Shown piece after piece: positions 1 to 13,056 of a DNA stretch of 64,000 nucleotides. The notes under the pieces were generated by a model. That model was not told where the DNA came from. It ran no database searches and worked only from the letters and a program-made list of their open reading frames with translations. A program made the position numbers and the translations under genes. Source of the DNA: Henckelia pumila (lineage: Eukaryota > Streptophyta > Magnoliopsida > Lamiales > Gesneriaceae); the NCBI RefSeq assembly GCF_033568475.1, contig NC_133122.1, forward strand, positions 142,545,402 through 142,609,401, written 5' to 3'. Positions within the stretch are counted from its first letter, which is position 1. The number at the start of each line of letters is the position of its first letter.

Positions 1-309
1 CACAATTAAAAACACGGAAATTCGCATGCATGATAACCTTCATGAACAAAAGCGTGTCATATCAATGGGAATTGAAGAAAATCTTTGTTCAGAATGTGAT
101 TCTCTAATTTATCGAGGAGATATGAAACATGCCAAAAAGGCCTTTCAGGACATTTCTACACATTCAAGTTGAACAGATATTTGTGTTACACGAGATAGGT
201 TTTATTAACACAGCTTCTGGCATCATTTTGTTTCCTTCAAAGCAAATGTGTACATAAAATTTCTATACCAAGTTGTTGCTCAGAAAACTGGAAGGTGTTT
301 GATTATTTA

Positions 310-798
310 GGGAGTGTTTGCAATCATTAAAAAAAATGATCTTTAGATTTTGGCTTAAAAATCACTTTTGTGTGTTTCTTAAACCCAAATTATGTGTTAG
401 CTTATGCTTAACTTAATTGAAATCCAAAAGCTAGTTATATGATGAGTATGATTCTCTAAAAGTGATTTTAATAAAAAAGTCAATGTTAAAATAACTCTAA
501 TCACTTATTTATCAAACACTATCCAACTTTGGTTTTTAGATTTTCACGTTCGTTTCCAAACACTACCAACTTTTGATTTTTCTTAATTTTTTTAAATCTA
601 TAAATTTAATCACTTCTACAAAAGCATAATATTTTGCAAAAATTACTCTAATCACTTATTTATCAAACACTATCCAACTTTGGTTTTTAGATTTTCACAT
701 TCGTTTCCTAACACTACCAACTTTTGATTTTTCTTAATTTTTTTAAATCTATAAATTTAATCACTTCTACAAAAGCATAATATTTTGCAAACACTCCC
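310..798. mobile_element. Tourist-like (PIF/Harbinger) MITE with internal tandem duplication
   Basis: Perfect 14-bp terminal inverted repeats GGGAGTGTTTGCAA (310-323 and, inverted, 785-798) are flanked by the 3-bp target duplication TTA (307-309, 799-801), the usual TSD of PIF/Harbinger MITEs. The interior contains two nearly identical 151-bp units in tandem (about 488-638 and 639-789). It is non-coding. It lies downstream of the DLDG1-like exon at 1220-1355, possibly inside the last intron. Confidence 0.85.
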
Positions 799-1219
799 TT
801 AAGCCATCATCAGATTACGTTCTTTGACCCATAAAGAACTAATATTTGCATTGTGTATGCATAGAGTCACAAATCATGCATCAGCTTGTTTAAAAAACTA
901 ATAGCAGATAACATAGGATCGGGTTTGGTTTAAAAATACCATGGACGCACACGTTTGGAATTTCTAATCCAAGACTAAAATCGAACAATGTAATGTAAAA
1001 ATGTACATGGGATATATTGCTAACTTATAGTATGGTCGAAAAATTTAAAGAAATATTCCCTACCTATGTGTGCATTACATTTTGCTTTATCTATCGACCT
1101 AGATTTTGATGACATAATAATTGGAGTAACCTCAAAAAAAGCTAGATTAGTTTTGATAAAAAGGAAATTGTTGATGCATAAAAATAAAATAAAAGATAGA
1201 CTATGGATAGGCAACATAC

Positions 1220-4200
1220 CCAGAGCTTCACACAAGCATCTATTACGACCGGAACAAAGCATATAAATATAGTTATGGCAGCCTGATCCACCTCTAGTCC
1301 ATAATGCTCAACTATAACCTCTAATAATGTCTGCCAGCCAGATTCAGAATGATACCTGCACATTTAACTGTTGCTTTTAACTAAACTACAAAAGAAATAA
1401 CAGAAGGAGAAAAACACTTTCTTAAGTAGTTGCAGAATACTGAAATTCCTGGAAAGTGGCGCTATCATATTCTCAGAAAATTTAGACCTAGTAACAATAC
1501 CGTGACCAAGGATACAAATGAATTCAAATGACTGGCGAACTTTCCTAGCCGGTTCAAGTATAATTTGATTCATATTCAAAATTATCAAACTTAATTGAGT
1601 GTTTGCACAAAATTGCTTGTTGATTAGGTTTGGACCAAACAAACCAAGCTCGAATTCGAACTTTCACTAGTGTGAAAAATTGTCTATATTTTGAGATTTT
1701 AGGTGAGCTTCAAGCCATTTAAAAATTTTCAAACATGAGTTTGGAGTGCATGCGCACCTTATATATCAGTCCTTTGAATTTCAAACTTGCTCAAAAACAG
1801 TTCAAGGATTGTTGAAATGCACAATGCTCATGTTTTGCATATTTTTTTGTTTGATATTGATATTAGGAGAGACTTTATTATTGGAGATAATTTCGAGTTG
1901 CACCAACACTTGGAACAGTGAACGATTTGTTCACACTCTAAGCAATATAGAAGTTCAATAAATAAAATCAAATTGAACGAGTTTTAAATTGCATGACATG
2001 CAACATATTGTAGAATGAATTAAGTGACGGGAGGTTTCCTACAATATACCATGTAAACCTCGTCCGTTGTGTTGAGGTATAATATAACTCGGATCATAAT
2101 GGAGTGAAATAGGCAGGGCATGAGTGAACTTCACTTGTATAAAATTAATAGATCTTCCCCTTTAAACAGGTCCTTCGGCGAAAACCCCAACTGATCAAAC
2201 TACCATAAACTGTGATAATTTTGTGGAGAAAGGGAGGAGAGTTTTACCCCAAAAAAATATCGGTGATGAGTATAATAAGAAATGCTTTCCCTGTGTCTGA
2301 GATGTTATTGAGTAGCTTATAACCTGTGAATTTCAGCAAAGCTACCTGCAAAAGTTTGTGAGAAAGTGAAAAGGCATCATCTGAAGTTATACAAAATGTA
2401 TTCAAATGCGTATGAATGGCAGAGAAAAAATGCAGGGATGTGATCAGGAAACGATGATGAAAATTTATGAGAGGAAATATCAGATTAAAAATGGACTTCT
2501 CTTTCCTTCCACATTAAAAAGCTGGATCTATTGTATTTCAACCCAAACTAAAAAAATTTACGTGCAGTGAACTATTTTGTGTGAAGTATCAAGAATAATA
2601 GTTGAAACCTTGACAAAGAAACAATGGAAAGTGGGCCCTACCAGAAGAACAAAAATGGTTAGTCTTCGTACCATCAACAAATGTCAAGCTCAAGCAGTTT
2701 GCACTCAAAACTGTATTTGTTTGCCTCTTGTTAATGTTTGACTGGAGTCTTTTAATTATCTTCGGTTTCTGGTGTTGAAACATCTTAGTAGCAAATATAA
2801 CAGACAGAGTTGTGAAATTAATGTAAGCCCAGTGTTCATATATCAGAGTTCAAGAGACAGAAGAGATAGAAGAATAATATGTTGCAGTAGAAGTAAGAAG
2901 AGAGGAAAATTTGATGAAACTCACTTGATTCTGAAAGAAATATAGAAGAGCGAACAATGACACCCCAAACACAATGTCTGACCAGATATTTGCGAATGCT
3001 TTACGGTTCTCTAACCTCCGCTCATCTCTCAATGCTATTCTGTTTATAGTAACAAAAAGTGACTGATGACTCCAAGTAGTCTAGTCCTCTTATTCGTAAG
3101 ATATTTAAGTATGATCAGAGGGGGAAAAAGGCATTAATGAATTAATGATTATAATGTTAGTAAAACTTACGCTTTCTGTCGTATTACCAGGAAAAGATCC
3201 TCATCAGAAAGAGACGGAGATTTACCAATCTCTACTTCAAGTCGATAACGTGCCTTCTCAAGATTAAGAACCTTGACCATTTCTATCTTTTGTGATCTCC
3301 TCACATCAAGCATCTGCGCAGCAAGTGGAACGGTCTTGACGTACCTGGTCAAGACAATGGGAACCGTGATTGATTGAAAATGGATAAAACTACACTAGGC
3401 CAACTGTCAAGAGACATAGCCAGTACCAAATGAATCTTAACTTGCAAAGAGCTACTTTATTATTAATATAGAGTAGATCATGGGCTAATCATGCCCCTAT
3501 ACAGCTTGAAAATTGACTTCCTCTCTAAAGCATAACCCAACAATTTAATTCATAGCAGAATGCCTAATTAATATTTTCCACGTTTCTGCGGCTTAAGTTT
3601 GGTACTTGTTAAAATTTAACTGTTTTCTTTCTCATCATTCTGTTCTTTTACAAACTCGTCATAGTTCTTTCAATCCTCTCGTCCCATATGAGCATTTGTT
3701 TCAACTTTATGATTCACATTCAAAAAGAAAAAGAAAGGGAAACTTTACTATGTAGAATGTGATCCCCTTGCCCTCTCACCTTTTGTTTCCTTACGTTGTG
3801 TTTGTGGTGATGAATTTAAGTTCAATGAATTTCAAACCAAAGGCTAAAAGTCCCTTTTCAGCCCAATAAAATTCAGGCACTTTTAGATAAATTTGAAATT
3901 AGCTCTCTGCTTAGCTGTCATTGCAAATCTATACCCTTCAAAAAATGACAATAGTAAGCTGATTCTCTCCACTTTTTTAAATTTAGAAATCAAGATCACC
4001 ACCATGTCATCACGAGGACTTCAAAGAGTGTATCACTTCACTAATCCAAAAGAGGCAATGTATAGCATGTAAAAATATACCTGTCTAAGAAAGGCATGAG
4101 AGCATAGTCATGAACCAAGAAATCCATAGCCCACGGAACAATAATAAGTACTGCCAAAAATTTGGCCTGAAATCAGAAAATTATTGTGCACGTCAATTGG

Positions 4201-6118
4201 GATGGAAAGATGTAGCATGCATGGATGGCTTATTAAACTTTTCAAACAATCATCAATCCAATTACACATTAATATTTAGAAAGTCATAAATATAGAACTT
4301 AAATCTCACCAATGCAAGGACCTACTGCATCTTTATATGCCAAAATTGTAACATTCCATTACCAACAACTCAACTCAAAAGTAGATAGGTGGAAAAATGA
4401 AGGCAATGGCTGATGCTATAAGATTTTATTGTACAGACATAAGCATCACAAATAGGAATTTGTTTTTTTACTCAATTTGGCCAATTTATCAAAACTCATG
4501 GTGCATAATTTCCAAGCATCTTGCGCATTTTTCAATTTAAAATTGATTTATACCGCAATCGGCGTTCAAAATAGTACCAACTTCAACTATAAATAAATAG
4601 TACCAACTAAGCTGAGCTGCAGAAATCACTAACCTATGCCTTGTCCAAGAAAATAATTGAAAAACCATGGAAAATTTACTTCAATCGCTTAGATTAGCTG
4701 AGTGATTATGTACAGTGTTTGGCTCCACTGAAGTCTAATCTTCCATAAATTATTGTTCATGGAGAAGATTAGGTAGTTACTCACATATTCATACTGTTCC
4801 GCTTATCCAAGGAGCAACTAGCAACAAGGCCAATAACAGCAGTGCCTGTTTTCTGATTACTTTGGCGCAGCCTAATAATATTCATGACTTATCATATTTC
4901 ACTAGAAATAAGAAAGATCCACACATAGAAGAACAAAGAGACATGTACAATTCACCGGACTGAGGGCTCTCTTATGTTTTATTTTAGTCCCTTCATTATT
5001 TGTGCCCTTGAATGGCATGACAAGAATCTTTTAGCTGCAACATCTTTCCATTTGGACTTAATGGTTTGGAGCATCAAAACCAATCTATTCGAACATCAAG
5101 ATTCAAATATTAGACGCGTATACATAAACATATGATTTCCCTATAGGATGCCGACTTTCATAATCGGCATACTAGTATTGGATCATATTTTGTGCTTTTG
5201 GCATTGGTTACTAATATCAGTCCTCTCGAACTCCAAACAGGTTCTTTCAGGCTGTAAGACTGAAGTATGATATGATCTACATGATGAATTTGGACAACCA
5301 AATTAGATAACAAAACAAAAATCCTACTGCAGAATCTGGAACTAATTCACATTGCACCCATATTCTTGTATGTGATAGCACCATAACAACACCACAAGAT
5401 CGACAAATAGTAAGGTATGGTATGAGAATTGTCATCTTGACCAATACAAAAACATAAGATTAAATCTTAACAGAGCTATATCGATGCCAATGTGTCAATC
5501 ACTCACCGAATTGATCGAGGCATAACGAAAAACTCGATCTTCATAAAGAATGTCATCATCTTCTCTGCCTAGAACCATATCCCTCACAGACTTAACCAAT
5601 CCCCTCCCAGAAAACACGTCGGTTAAATCTTCTACTATATCATTTCCAGGCTTTCCAACAGCATCATTCGAGTTTTCAATCCATGATGCGCCGTTACCAG
5701 CATCATTACTACTTCCATCAACAAGCCAATCCTCCCACCTTCTACTCTCCTCATTCTTTACATCTTCCTGTGCTTCCCTCAACTCAACAATTGCCTCAGC
5801 TCGTCTTTTCCACGCTTCAAATTTCTCATAATCAGATACCTCATCATCGCTAGAATCTTCGGACTCTAGCACATCAATCGTGTCGTCATCTTTCAAACCA
5901 AGCCAATTCCCATCCTCATCAAAAAGGAATCTCTGCCACCAACTTTTCTTCCTCTTCGGATACTTTTTCTTGGCATTCGCAACCAGGTCACGAGACTTTT
6001 TCCGTACACTTGACAATCGAACCACAGCAGATGCGGGATTATGATTCGGAAATGAACTACTGGAGCTACTGCTCTTGCACCAAGCTAGACTTTGACACAA
6101 GACAATTGAATTGCTCAT
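1220..6118 (-). CDS. DLDG1: Chloroplast envelope CemA-like protein (DLDG1-type), 3' end not found
   Basis: Six exons read on the minus strand: 5507-6118, 4081-4166, 3171-3344, 2925-3039, 2248-2345 and 1220-1355. All have GT-AG borders and phases that join without a shift. Exon 1 starts at the first ATG and encodes a Ser-rich, transit-peptide-like N-terminus, then a basic KKYPKRKKSWWQRF block and a long acidic region. Exon 2 gives a hydrophobic segment with PWAMDFLVHDY. Later exons give TVPLAAQMLDVRRSQ, then NIWSDIVFGVSLFALLYFF, then KAFLIILITDIFLG followed by YHSESGW, then ITIFICFVPVVIDACVKLW. This is the membrane core of the CemA/proton-extrusion-related family. The Arabidopsis member DLDG1 is an envelope protein linked to plastid pH/ion balance and non-photochemical quenching (family knowledge). 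About 407 residues are accounted for. After KLW a donor follows (GTATGT), and the last short exon was not identified: it lies within 1-1210 or left of the window. A MITE (310-798) sits downstream, possibly in the last intron. Confidence 0.82.
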
Positions 6119-7509
6119 GAAGAAAACGTATGAAATTCCACATTTTCAGCCTCATATACCTATAAAAATGCAATCTTGGTCAGAGAAACTCGCCAAACAT
6201 ACAATAGAAACCATTGATTCAATCACCCACACAGCCCCAAGAAATGCAGCATCATCTCTCAATAGAAATCAGACTTTCAAAAGAGACATTTGCTAGTGCG
6301 CCATTCTTGATAAGATGATCCCAGAAGCTAGAAGAGGGCTCTAAAATATGGAGGAAACAAAGCCCGTGAAGCTTCCAGCAAAAAGCTGAAAAAGAAAACC
6401 AGAATTTTGTAGTGGGTTTTATCTATTGGCAGAATAAGAAGGCGAAAGGAAATGGATAACGGTCTTGTCTTCATTCTCTTTGGATAAACCCATCGCTGTT
6501 TTCAGTAATCGCGCATTATCACTGTAGAGTCGAATACTGACTTAAAAGTTAAACCAGGCACTGCACATTTTCGAAATAGTAATAAAAAATTATACTTATT
6601 ATAATATATTTGTGTCCCTCGACTATTATAAAATAGTAGAGATAATTATCCAAAAAAACTGCTAAAATAAAGTGAAAGATTATTTTTCTATTATTTTAGA
6701 TTTACGTTTATCTTGAAATAAATAAAGACCATAAACACATGATTCATATTGATTTTTTTTAAAAAAAACAATCAAAATCATATTTCAAAGATATAATTTT
6801 TGAGCTACCACATGAGTTTTTGTGAAATGATCTTATGTATTTATATCTTTAAAAACAGATTAAACGTACAGAATGAAAAATAATATTTTTGACATAAAAA
6901 TTAATAATTTTTTACATGGTCGAATATGAGATATGTGTCACAAAATTAACTTATAAGACGAACTTACCAAAGTTTTTGTGTTTATGTATTTACTCAAAAT
7001 ATCACTAAATTTGATTCTTAAAATATCGATATCACACATTCATTATACAAACTCAACGTCACCACATTTCTGAAATATGTATAGACAAAAAGACCAAGTC
7101 GACAATTTCCTAGTGAAAATTTGTCAAGGTTCCACTCTTTAATAATATATATTAATATTTTATATATATATATATACGACTATTATATTATTTATTAAAG
7201 TATACATTTATAATAAATTTAAAAAATGTAATAAAAAGGTTTAAAAAGTAAAGCCCTGCACCAAATTCGTCGGAGCAACTCCAATGTGCCCATGCCATTT
7301 TAGTGTGCAGCATTGGGGTCAACGTTACTTTTACACAAATAACATGCTACTTCTACACCAGGTCCTGTACTGCAACGCTATCACCACCGTGTCTTAACCT
7401 TTACCGCGAGTTTCGTTCGTGGCAGATCCATCTTTGTTTCACATTTTCCACTGCAAATCGCAAAAATATTAACATCTATTATACACATGCATTGTAATCC
7501 CACCGGCGA
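6119..7509. other. Intergenic: upstream of DLDG1-like gene, downstream of transporter copy 1
   Basis: This is the 5' flank of the DLDG1-like gene (transcribed leftwards) and the 3' flank of transporter copy 1. The stretch 6590-7260 is AT-rich, with a short TA microsatellite near 7160-7176. Short ORFs at 6111-6296 and 7303-7497 have no recognisable content and are not annotated as genes. Confidence 0.6.
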
Positions 7510-10500
7510 TCAAGTATTTCCTAGATTGTCCGACAAATTCCTGCCATTTGTCTCGAATGGGGAGAGCAAGACGCTGAGTCCCGACAGCAATATAGCGATA
7601 ACAAACAGGACAACAGCAGCTGCTTGATGGCAGCCATTGACCAATCCAACCGCCACAAGAGGGCATACCATGCCACCAATTCTTCCTATGGCAGTGGCTA
7701 TTCCTACACCAGTTGATCTTATATTTGTAGGATATACCTGTTAAACAACAAAATAACTTGTAAATGAGAAATTTGAATAGACAGAATGGAAGAGCCAGAC
7801 AGGAGGTTTATGTGGCTGCAACATGTCGCGAATAATTTTATTTGGCCAGCCACGACATGACAGTAGGGTAGATGTGTAGTTACGCGAGAATGTTTCAAAC
7901 AGAATTACATGAAAACATATTAAACTAGCAAAAAAAGTGTCCATGGCGATTCACTTCGTAAAAGCCAATGCGCATGTGGTCCATGAAGTTACAGAATGGT
8001 GGTACTTTAGTCCCTTCTGTTTTGAAGCAAGAAGTTTAAATTTTCCAGAAACTCCAACAGCGCATTCAACTCATTCCTTCATGAAAAAGAAAAAGGTTCA
8101 TGATTAAATCCACAGAAAGGCTAACCTCTGGGGCGTAAATACAGGCAACGGTGAAAGTTGCAGAAATGAATGTGCGAGCTCCAAACAATAAAGTTGTCGC
8201 CAAAATCTCATTTTGACGACTCAACAGTGGAAGAAGCAGAATTGCACCCAAGACGAACATCAGCGCCATGGAAAGCTTGCGACCCAATCTGTCTACCACA
8301 AACGCTGATAAAATAAGCCCGGGAAGCTCTGAAAGTAGATCCAGAATCAGTTTTGGAAACAACAGTAATGAAAGGTTAACCTTCTTTTTACATCAATAAC
8401 GTGCTTACCTGCCAGACTTGTAAGAAATACATCAATGTAGAGGCTAGAATTTTGGTCTTTCACTGAATGCAATGTGATGTCGGCACATTTACTTTCCCCA
8501 CTGCTCAGTTCAGAGGTTAACAATATGATGCCATAATATGAAAATGTATTCCCAAAGTACAAGAACCATAGAAGAAGGTTTGTTCTGATTAATTTCATAG
8601 AAAAAAGTACAGATAGTGATGAGGAACTGGAATTACAATAATTTTTCTCTCTTTTCGGGGAAAGTAAATGAGTATTTTCTGACGCAGTATCGTGATCATG
8701 CCTTTGATCAGAAATAAGCATTCCGGTTCCAAGTGAAATTCCGTTTAGCAGTGCTGCACTTTCCAGAATACTACGAGCCTCCACAATTCTGCCTTTCATG
8801 AATAGAAATCTTGGAGACTCGGGCACAAAACCATAAAAGAGAAGTACGATGAATGCAAGCACGGAAGAAAGTGCTACCAACCATCGCCAGCCAAGACTTG
8901 GTGATACAATCTGTTACAAGAATAGCCAAATATGAGGTTGCAAGGCTCCCAAATTTTCAGATACTGTAGCTGTTGAGTGGAGATGGATGATAACGATAAT
9001 TTAATTCTTAGTCTGTGAGCAACTTCGAGCCATGGTTACTCTGGAAGATTTGAACCACCAATTATTGCCCAAAGATGTTTCTTTAAAACATAGTCGCACA
9101 TTGGTTTTGTCTGGTTATCAACTGAACTGAACTGACCAAACATATTTTTTGTAAAAATCAACTAATGAATCAAATTTACAAAAAATCAAACAAACAGAAA
9201 TAACTGATAATCAAACTGACCGAACTAACTAAAACCAAAACATGTATAAAAGGACTCCCCTAAGTTCGATTTATTTGGTACTGAAGAAAAATAAATGACA
9301 CCATTGAATTGATAGATAATTATCAAGAAAGAATGACTGACTTAAATTGGTTCTGTGGGTTAGTCAATTGTACCGAACTTTTGAACAACATGATCAATTA
9401 CCATTCAAATTTCTAATCAACTCTAAGAATTAACAAGTGTGTGTATAAAATATGTATTTTCAATTCTATTCCTGGTCCACGAGAAATTGACTCTAGCAAG
9501 TAGCACAAACACTTGAGTTTTTAAACCAGAATCCGTCACGGGATAGGAAGTATATATCCCAGATCATCACTTGGCAAAATTACAAGGAGAAAGAAAACAG
9601 CAAAGTGAATAAAATAACTAATGATTGTCTTGAAACTTTTGAAGATTTGAATGATAAACAGAAGATATAATATAATAGCATACCCATGCAAGTGCAGCCT
9701 CAAAAATTGTTCCAACTGTCCAAAAACTAGATAAGACAATCATCCACGCACCCCTATTTGGTGTTGGAACAAATTCCAAAAACCATGATGTAAATATATG
9801 CATACCCCCAAGACCGATTCCAGCTATGCAACGAAATATTATTAGAGAAATATAATTCGGTGAGAAAGCACTTAATAGCCCACCCACAGCTGTTATAGTA
9901 GCCACACCAAGGATACCTTTTCTGAAAGGAAAGCAGAAGTAGATTTTGTCAATAAGATATGAGACATATCAGTGTTGATTATAGAACTGACATAGCACTT
10001 GCCACTATCACGGAATGAATAGATATATTGCTATTGCTACTTGAGCCCTGCGTTTCGACTACTGTCTCCTAATAAATGCTCAAAATTGTCATTCATGAAA
10101 TCGAAAACACAATTTTTGTTCTATACTTAACTGGAGGATAGGAAGCAGTCAAACTATACCAAAAATTATAGATAATGGTAACGGTAAAACTCAAATACTT
10201 TAAACTATATGACAGCTCAGATACCATATATTAATACTTGTACATTGTAGTCTGGTATTGTTGCTCCCTAATGCAGATGAATTATCACACCTTTTGCCAA
10301 AATTGAGAAATTGAAACTCGGGTAGACAGGTAAAATCCAAACATCTTACTTTCGTCCAAAAGAATCTGAAACAATACCCCAAAAAGATGCTCCAACCAAC
10401 ATGCCAGCAAAAACGATGGTTGATATCAAGCTCTTCTCAGTGGGAGAAAGATTCCACTCAGATTGAACAGAAGATCCAATAAATGAGAGAATCATCATTT

Positions 10501-10618
10501 CCATAGCTTCAGCGATCCAACCCAATCCTCCATAAGCAAGTAGAAGATATTGGTATCTACCAAACCCAATAGTAGCAAGTGCTTCATCTAGGGTAAATTC
10601 TGGATCAAAATCTCCCAT
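7510..10618 (-). CDS. OCT7: Organic cation/carnitine transporter 7-like (plant NiaP), copy 1
   Basis: Five exons on the minus strand: 10350-10618, 9684-9921, 8409-8910, 8126-8328 and 7510-7737. All are GT-AG and sum to 480 codons (479 aa). The chosen ATG (10618) directly follows a splice-acceptor-like pyrimidine tract ending CCAG, so the upstream in-frame ATG at 10645 is probably intronic and a 5'UTR intron is likely. Family landmarks are the N-terminal TLDEALATIGFGRYQ, EAMEMMILSFIG, and MFS motif A (GIVSDSFGRKK) after TM2. Also present are FSPNYISLIIFRC, LEFVPTPNRGAWM, GWRWLVALSS, PESPRF, a repeat of motif A (VDRLGRK) after TM8, CPLVAVGLVNGCHQ, and the C-terminal FETNGRNLSDN. The family is a 12-TM major facilitator of the SLC22/NiaP type. 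Plant members have been characterised as nicotinate transporters; the substrate here is inferred. Intron 2 (8911-9683) includes a low-complexity AACTGAAC-rich stretch, probably a degenerate MITE. Confidence 0.88.
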
Positions 10619-12023
10619 CTGGATAATTAAACGAGCAAAAACCATGTAATGGCGTATGAAAATGTGACTGGGAATGGGACAGTATATGATACATATTTAT
10701 GGGAAAATGTCTTATTTTCTTCTGTTAATCACCGAATAAGTCCTAAACAAATTATCGTCATATCACAACCAAAAAATATATTCCATGAGCATCATCATAT
10801 AACACTTGATATAAAAGGTTGAGTAAAGAATTATCATCCTTTGGGCTGTGAGGCACTAAGGCTTATATATAATATATTCCAACATCTGTTTAGCCGAAGG
10901 GATTTCATAACTTAAAAATCCCAAGAAACTTCAAACTACAACCATCATTGCTCTTGAAAGAAAAGAGATTAAGAGAGATAATCTTGACTACCAAAGACTA
11001 AAAAAAAACTTCTCAAAGATTATACAGAGGAAAATTCAACCAAAATCTAGAATCTTGAAATATAAATTCGTTATCACGCAATAACTTCGTAACAGCAGTG
11101 CAGAGAAAGGCCCAGAGCACAACAAGAATCCGATAGAAATTGAGACGATTATATTACAATCTGCTCTTCTAAAGTTTCAAAATCAAACTAATCTGTGTTT
11201 CATGTCATACTGAGACACCATCTCTCTATACGTAAAACCTGTCATTTGAACCCCCATCAAAATCTTGGGGCGATATAAATGGGCTAATGCGAGCATGAAC
11301 TCTTCGATAATTAGCAACACAAAATTCAATATATATCGTTCCTACAAGAACAAGCGTATAAACAGATATCATTTCATTTGAATATCCATTGAGGATAAAC
11401 CACCTTCTCACAAACCCACTCACCTTCTCACCCCCAGCCACCAAATTTCAGCAAAAATTTAGAGGTCGATGAGCAATAAAAATAAGGAAAATCTTCAAGA
11501 TCTCACTAATGCAATAATACTATGAAGCTAATCATAGGATTCTTACCGAGTGGATTCTGCTGGCTAGTGTTCGCGTTTAGTTGTGTAAATTATATTATGA
11601 ACTTTTTGTTCCTAGTTTTTCCATCTATATTTACAAATATTGATGGATTTAGGTATTAAATAAATTAATTAAATAAACTAGAAGCTTTATTTTAGAAATT
11701 AAGAGCAGGTAATAAATTTATTCTAAAAACAGTGGAAAATATTTAATAAAAAATTAAGTACCCAAATCCATATTGAAATCCTTTGAGTTGTCCCCTTGTA
11801 ATTATTGATAAATAATTAAATCGGATTTCTCCTCCTAAAATATAAAAACCCTAAAAAGGATAAATTATAAATCAATACCCAAACCTATTTTCATCTTACA
11901 TCTTAATATCTCATCCATTTAAACTTATTTTCTACTCCCTGAAAAGAGAAAATTTTGTTTAAAAATACCAATTCTACCCTTATCTATTAAAAATCCTAAA
12001 TCATCAGTAAAAAAAAAAAGAGA
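10619..12023. other. 5' flank of transporter copy 1 and left border of the viral insertion
   Basis: The part next to the gene probably holds a 5'UTR intron and exon of transporter copy 1. No untranslated exon could be fixed from sequence alone. From about 11570 the sequence is AT-rich without ORFs. The host/virus junction lies somewhere left of 12024; no target duplication was recognised. Confidence 0.4.
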
Positions 12024-13056
12024 ATGGAAAATAAAAACAAAATTAATCCAAATAGTATATATGTAAAAATTCAAATTAAAATCAAAGAACATAAACCATA
12101 TCATATATATGTTTATGTTGATACATGAGCAAGTATGTGTTTAGGAAGCAAACATATACTTCCAAATCATTATTGAAAGAAATACGATAAATGATTAAAA
12201 GTTCGAATAGGAGATGGATCAATAATCATGCTTGATACAGTAGCAGAAAAATTAAAAATAGAAATTGTGGAAACAAAATTTGTAATACCCATTATATACC
12301 AAATAAAATCAGGAATGAAAATTATAATAGGAAATAACTTTTTAAGAGAATATCTTCCTTTTACACAATTTGAAATCACATAACTTTAAACAAAGAATCA
12401 TCAATGATTTACATTCCTAAAATACGAACAACATTTCGTGTAGGAAATGAATGATTTACAAAGAATTTTCATAAACGAAATACAAATCCAATAGAACTAA
12501 AAATAGAAAATATTTTAACGATTAATCTTGAAAAAGAAATCATGAAGAAATTTCATGATATTTGTTCCGAAAATCCTCAAGACAAAACTAAGAAAAGAAA
12601 ACAATTCATTGCTTCAATAAAACTCAAAGACCCTAATATCACAATTCGTGAAGCACCAAGAAGATGTAACATGGATGATGTAAAAATATTTGAAAAAGAG
12701 GTTCAAGAATTATTAAAACTTAAGATAATCATCCCTAGTAAGAGTCCACACTCTTCACCAGCCTTTTATGTCAGTAAGAAAGATACTGATAAGAAAATAA
12801 TGGTAATTGATTATCGAAAAATGAATAAAGCAACAATTATGGACGGATATTATATCCCAAATAAGAATGATTTACTATCTTATATAGGAGAAATGAAATA
12901 TTTTTTCAGTCTAGATTGTAAATCAGGATTCTGACAAATTCAGCTAGAACCACAAACACAATTACTTACAGCATTCAGTTTTCCAAAAGGACAGTATCAA
13001 TGGACTGTATTACCTTTCGGACTCAAACAAGCACCAGGTATCTTTCAAAGATGTAT
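12024..13056 (+). pseudogene. Endogenous caulimovirid polymerase, N-terminal part (protease and start of RT), broken
   Basis: Starts at ATG 12024, just after the missing coat-protein junction. The aspartic protease active-site region is recognisable at 12120-12131, where the codon expected to encode the Gly of D-T-G-A is a TGA stop. Further TGA codons follow before the protease core (VRIGDGS from 12201; IIIGNNF). The frame shifts near 12380-12400. The RT begins in the next frame from about 12542, with conserved VIDYRKMNKAT, PNKNDLLSYIG and SLDCKSGF, then a TGA where Trp is usual, then LPFGLKQAPGIFQRC. At that point the LTR element interrupts, between the fingers/palm motif and the catalytic YIDD box. 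Many stops are TGA in place of expected Trp or Gly codons. Confidence 0.85.

Noticed and set aside
1..1210. Terminal exon of the DLDG1-like gene
   Set aside because: Candidates after acceptors near 147 and 980 give short frames with no resemblance to the family C-terminus, so none is annotated.
9050..9450. AACTGAAC/GGTTTTG-rich stretch in intron 2 of transporter copy 1 as a defined MITE
   Set aside because: No convincing inverted termini or target duplication could be fixed.
10619..10645. Upstream in-frame ATG for transporter copy 1
   Set aside because: The 27 nt between this ATG and the chosen one form a pyrimidine-rich acceptor ending CCAG, mirrored in copy 2. The family N-terminus starts at the second ATG.
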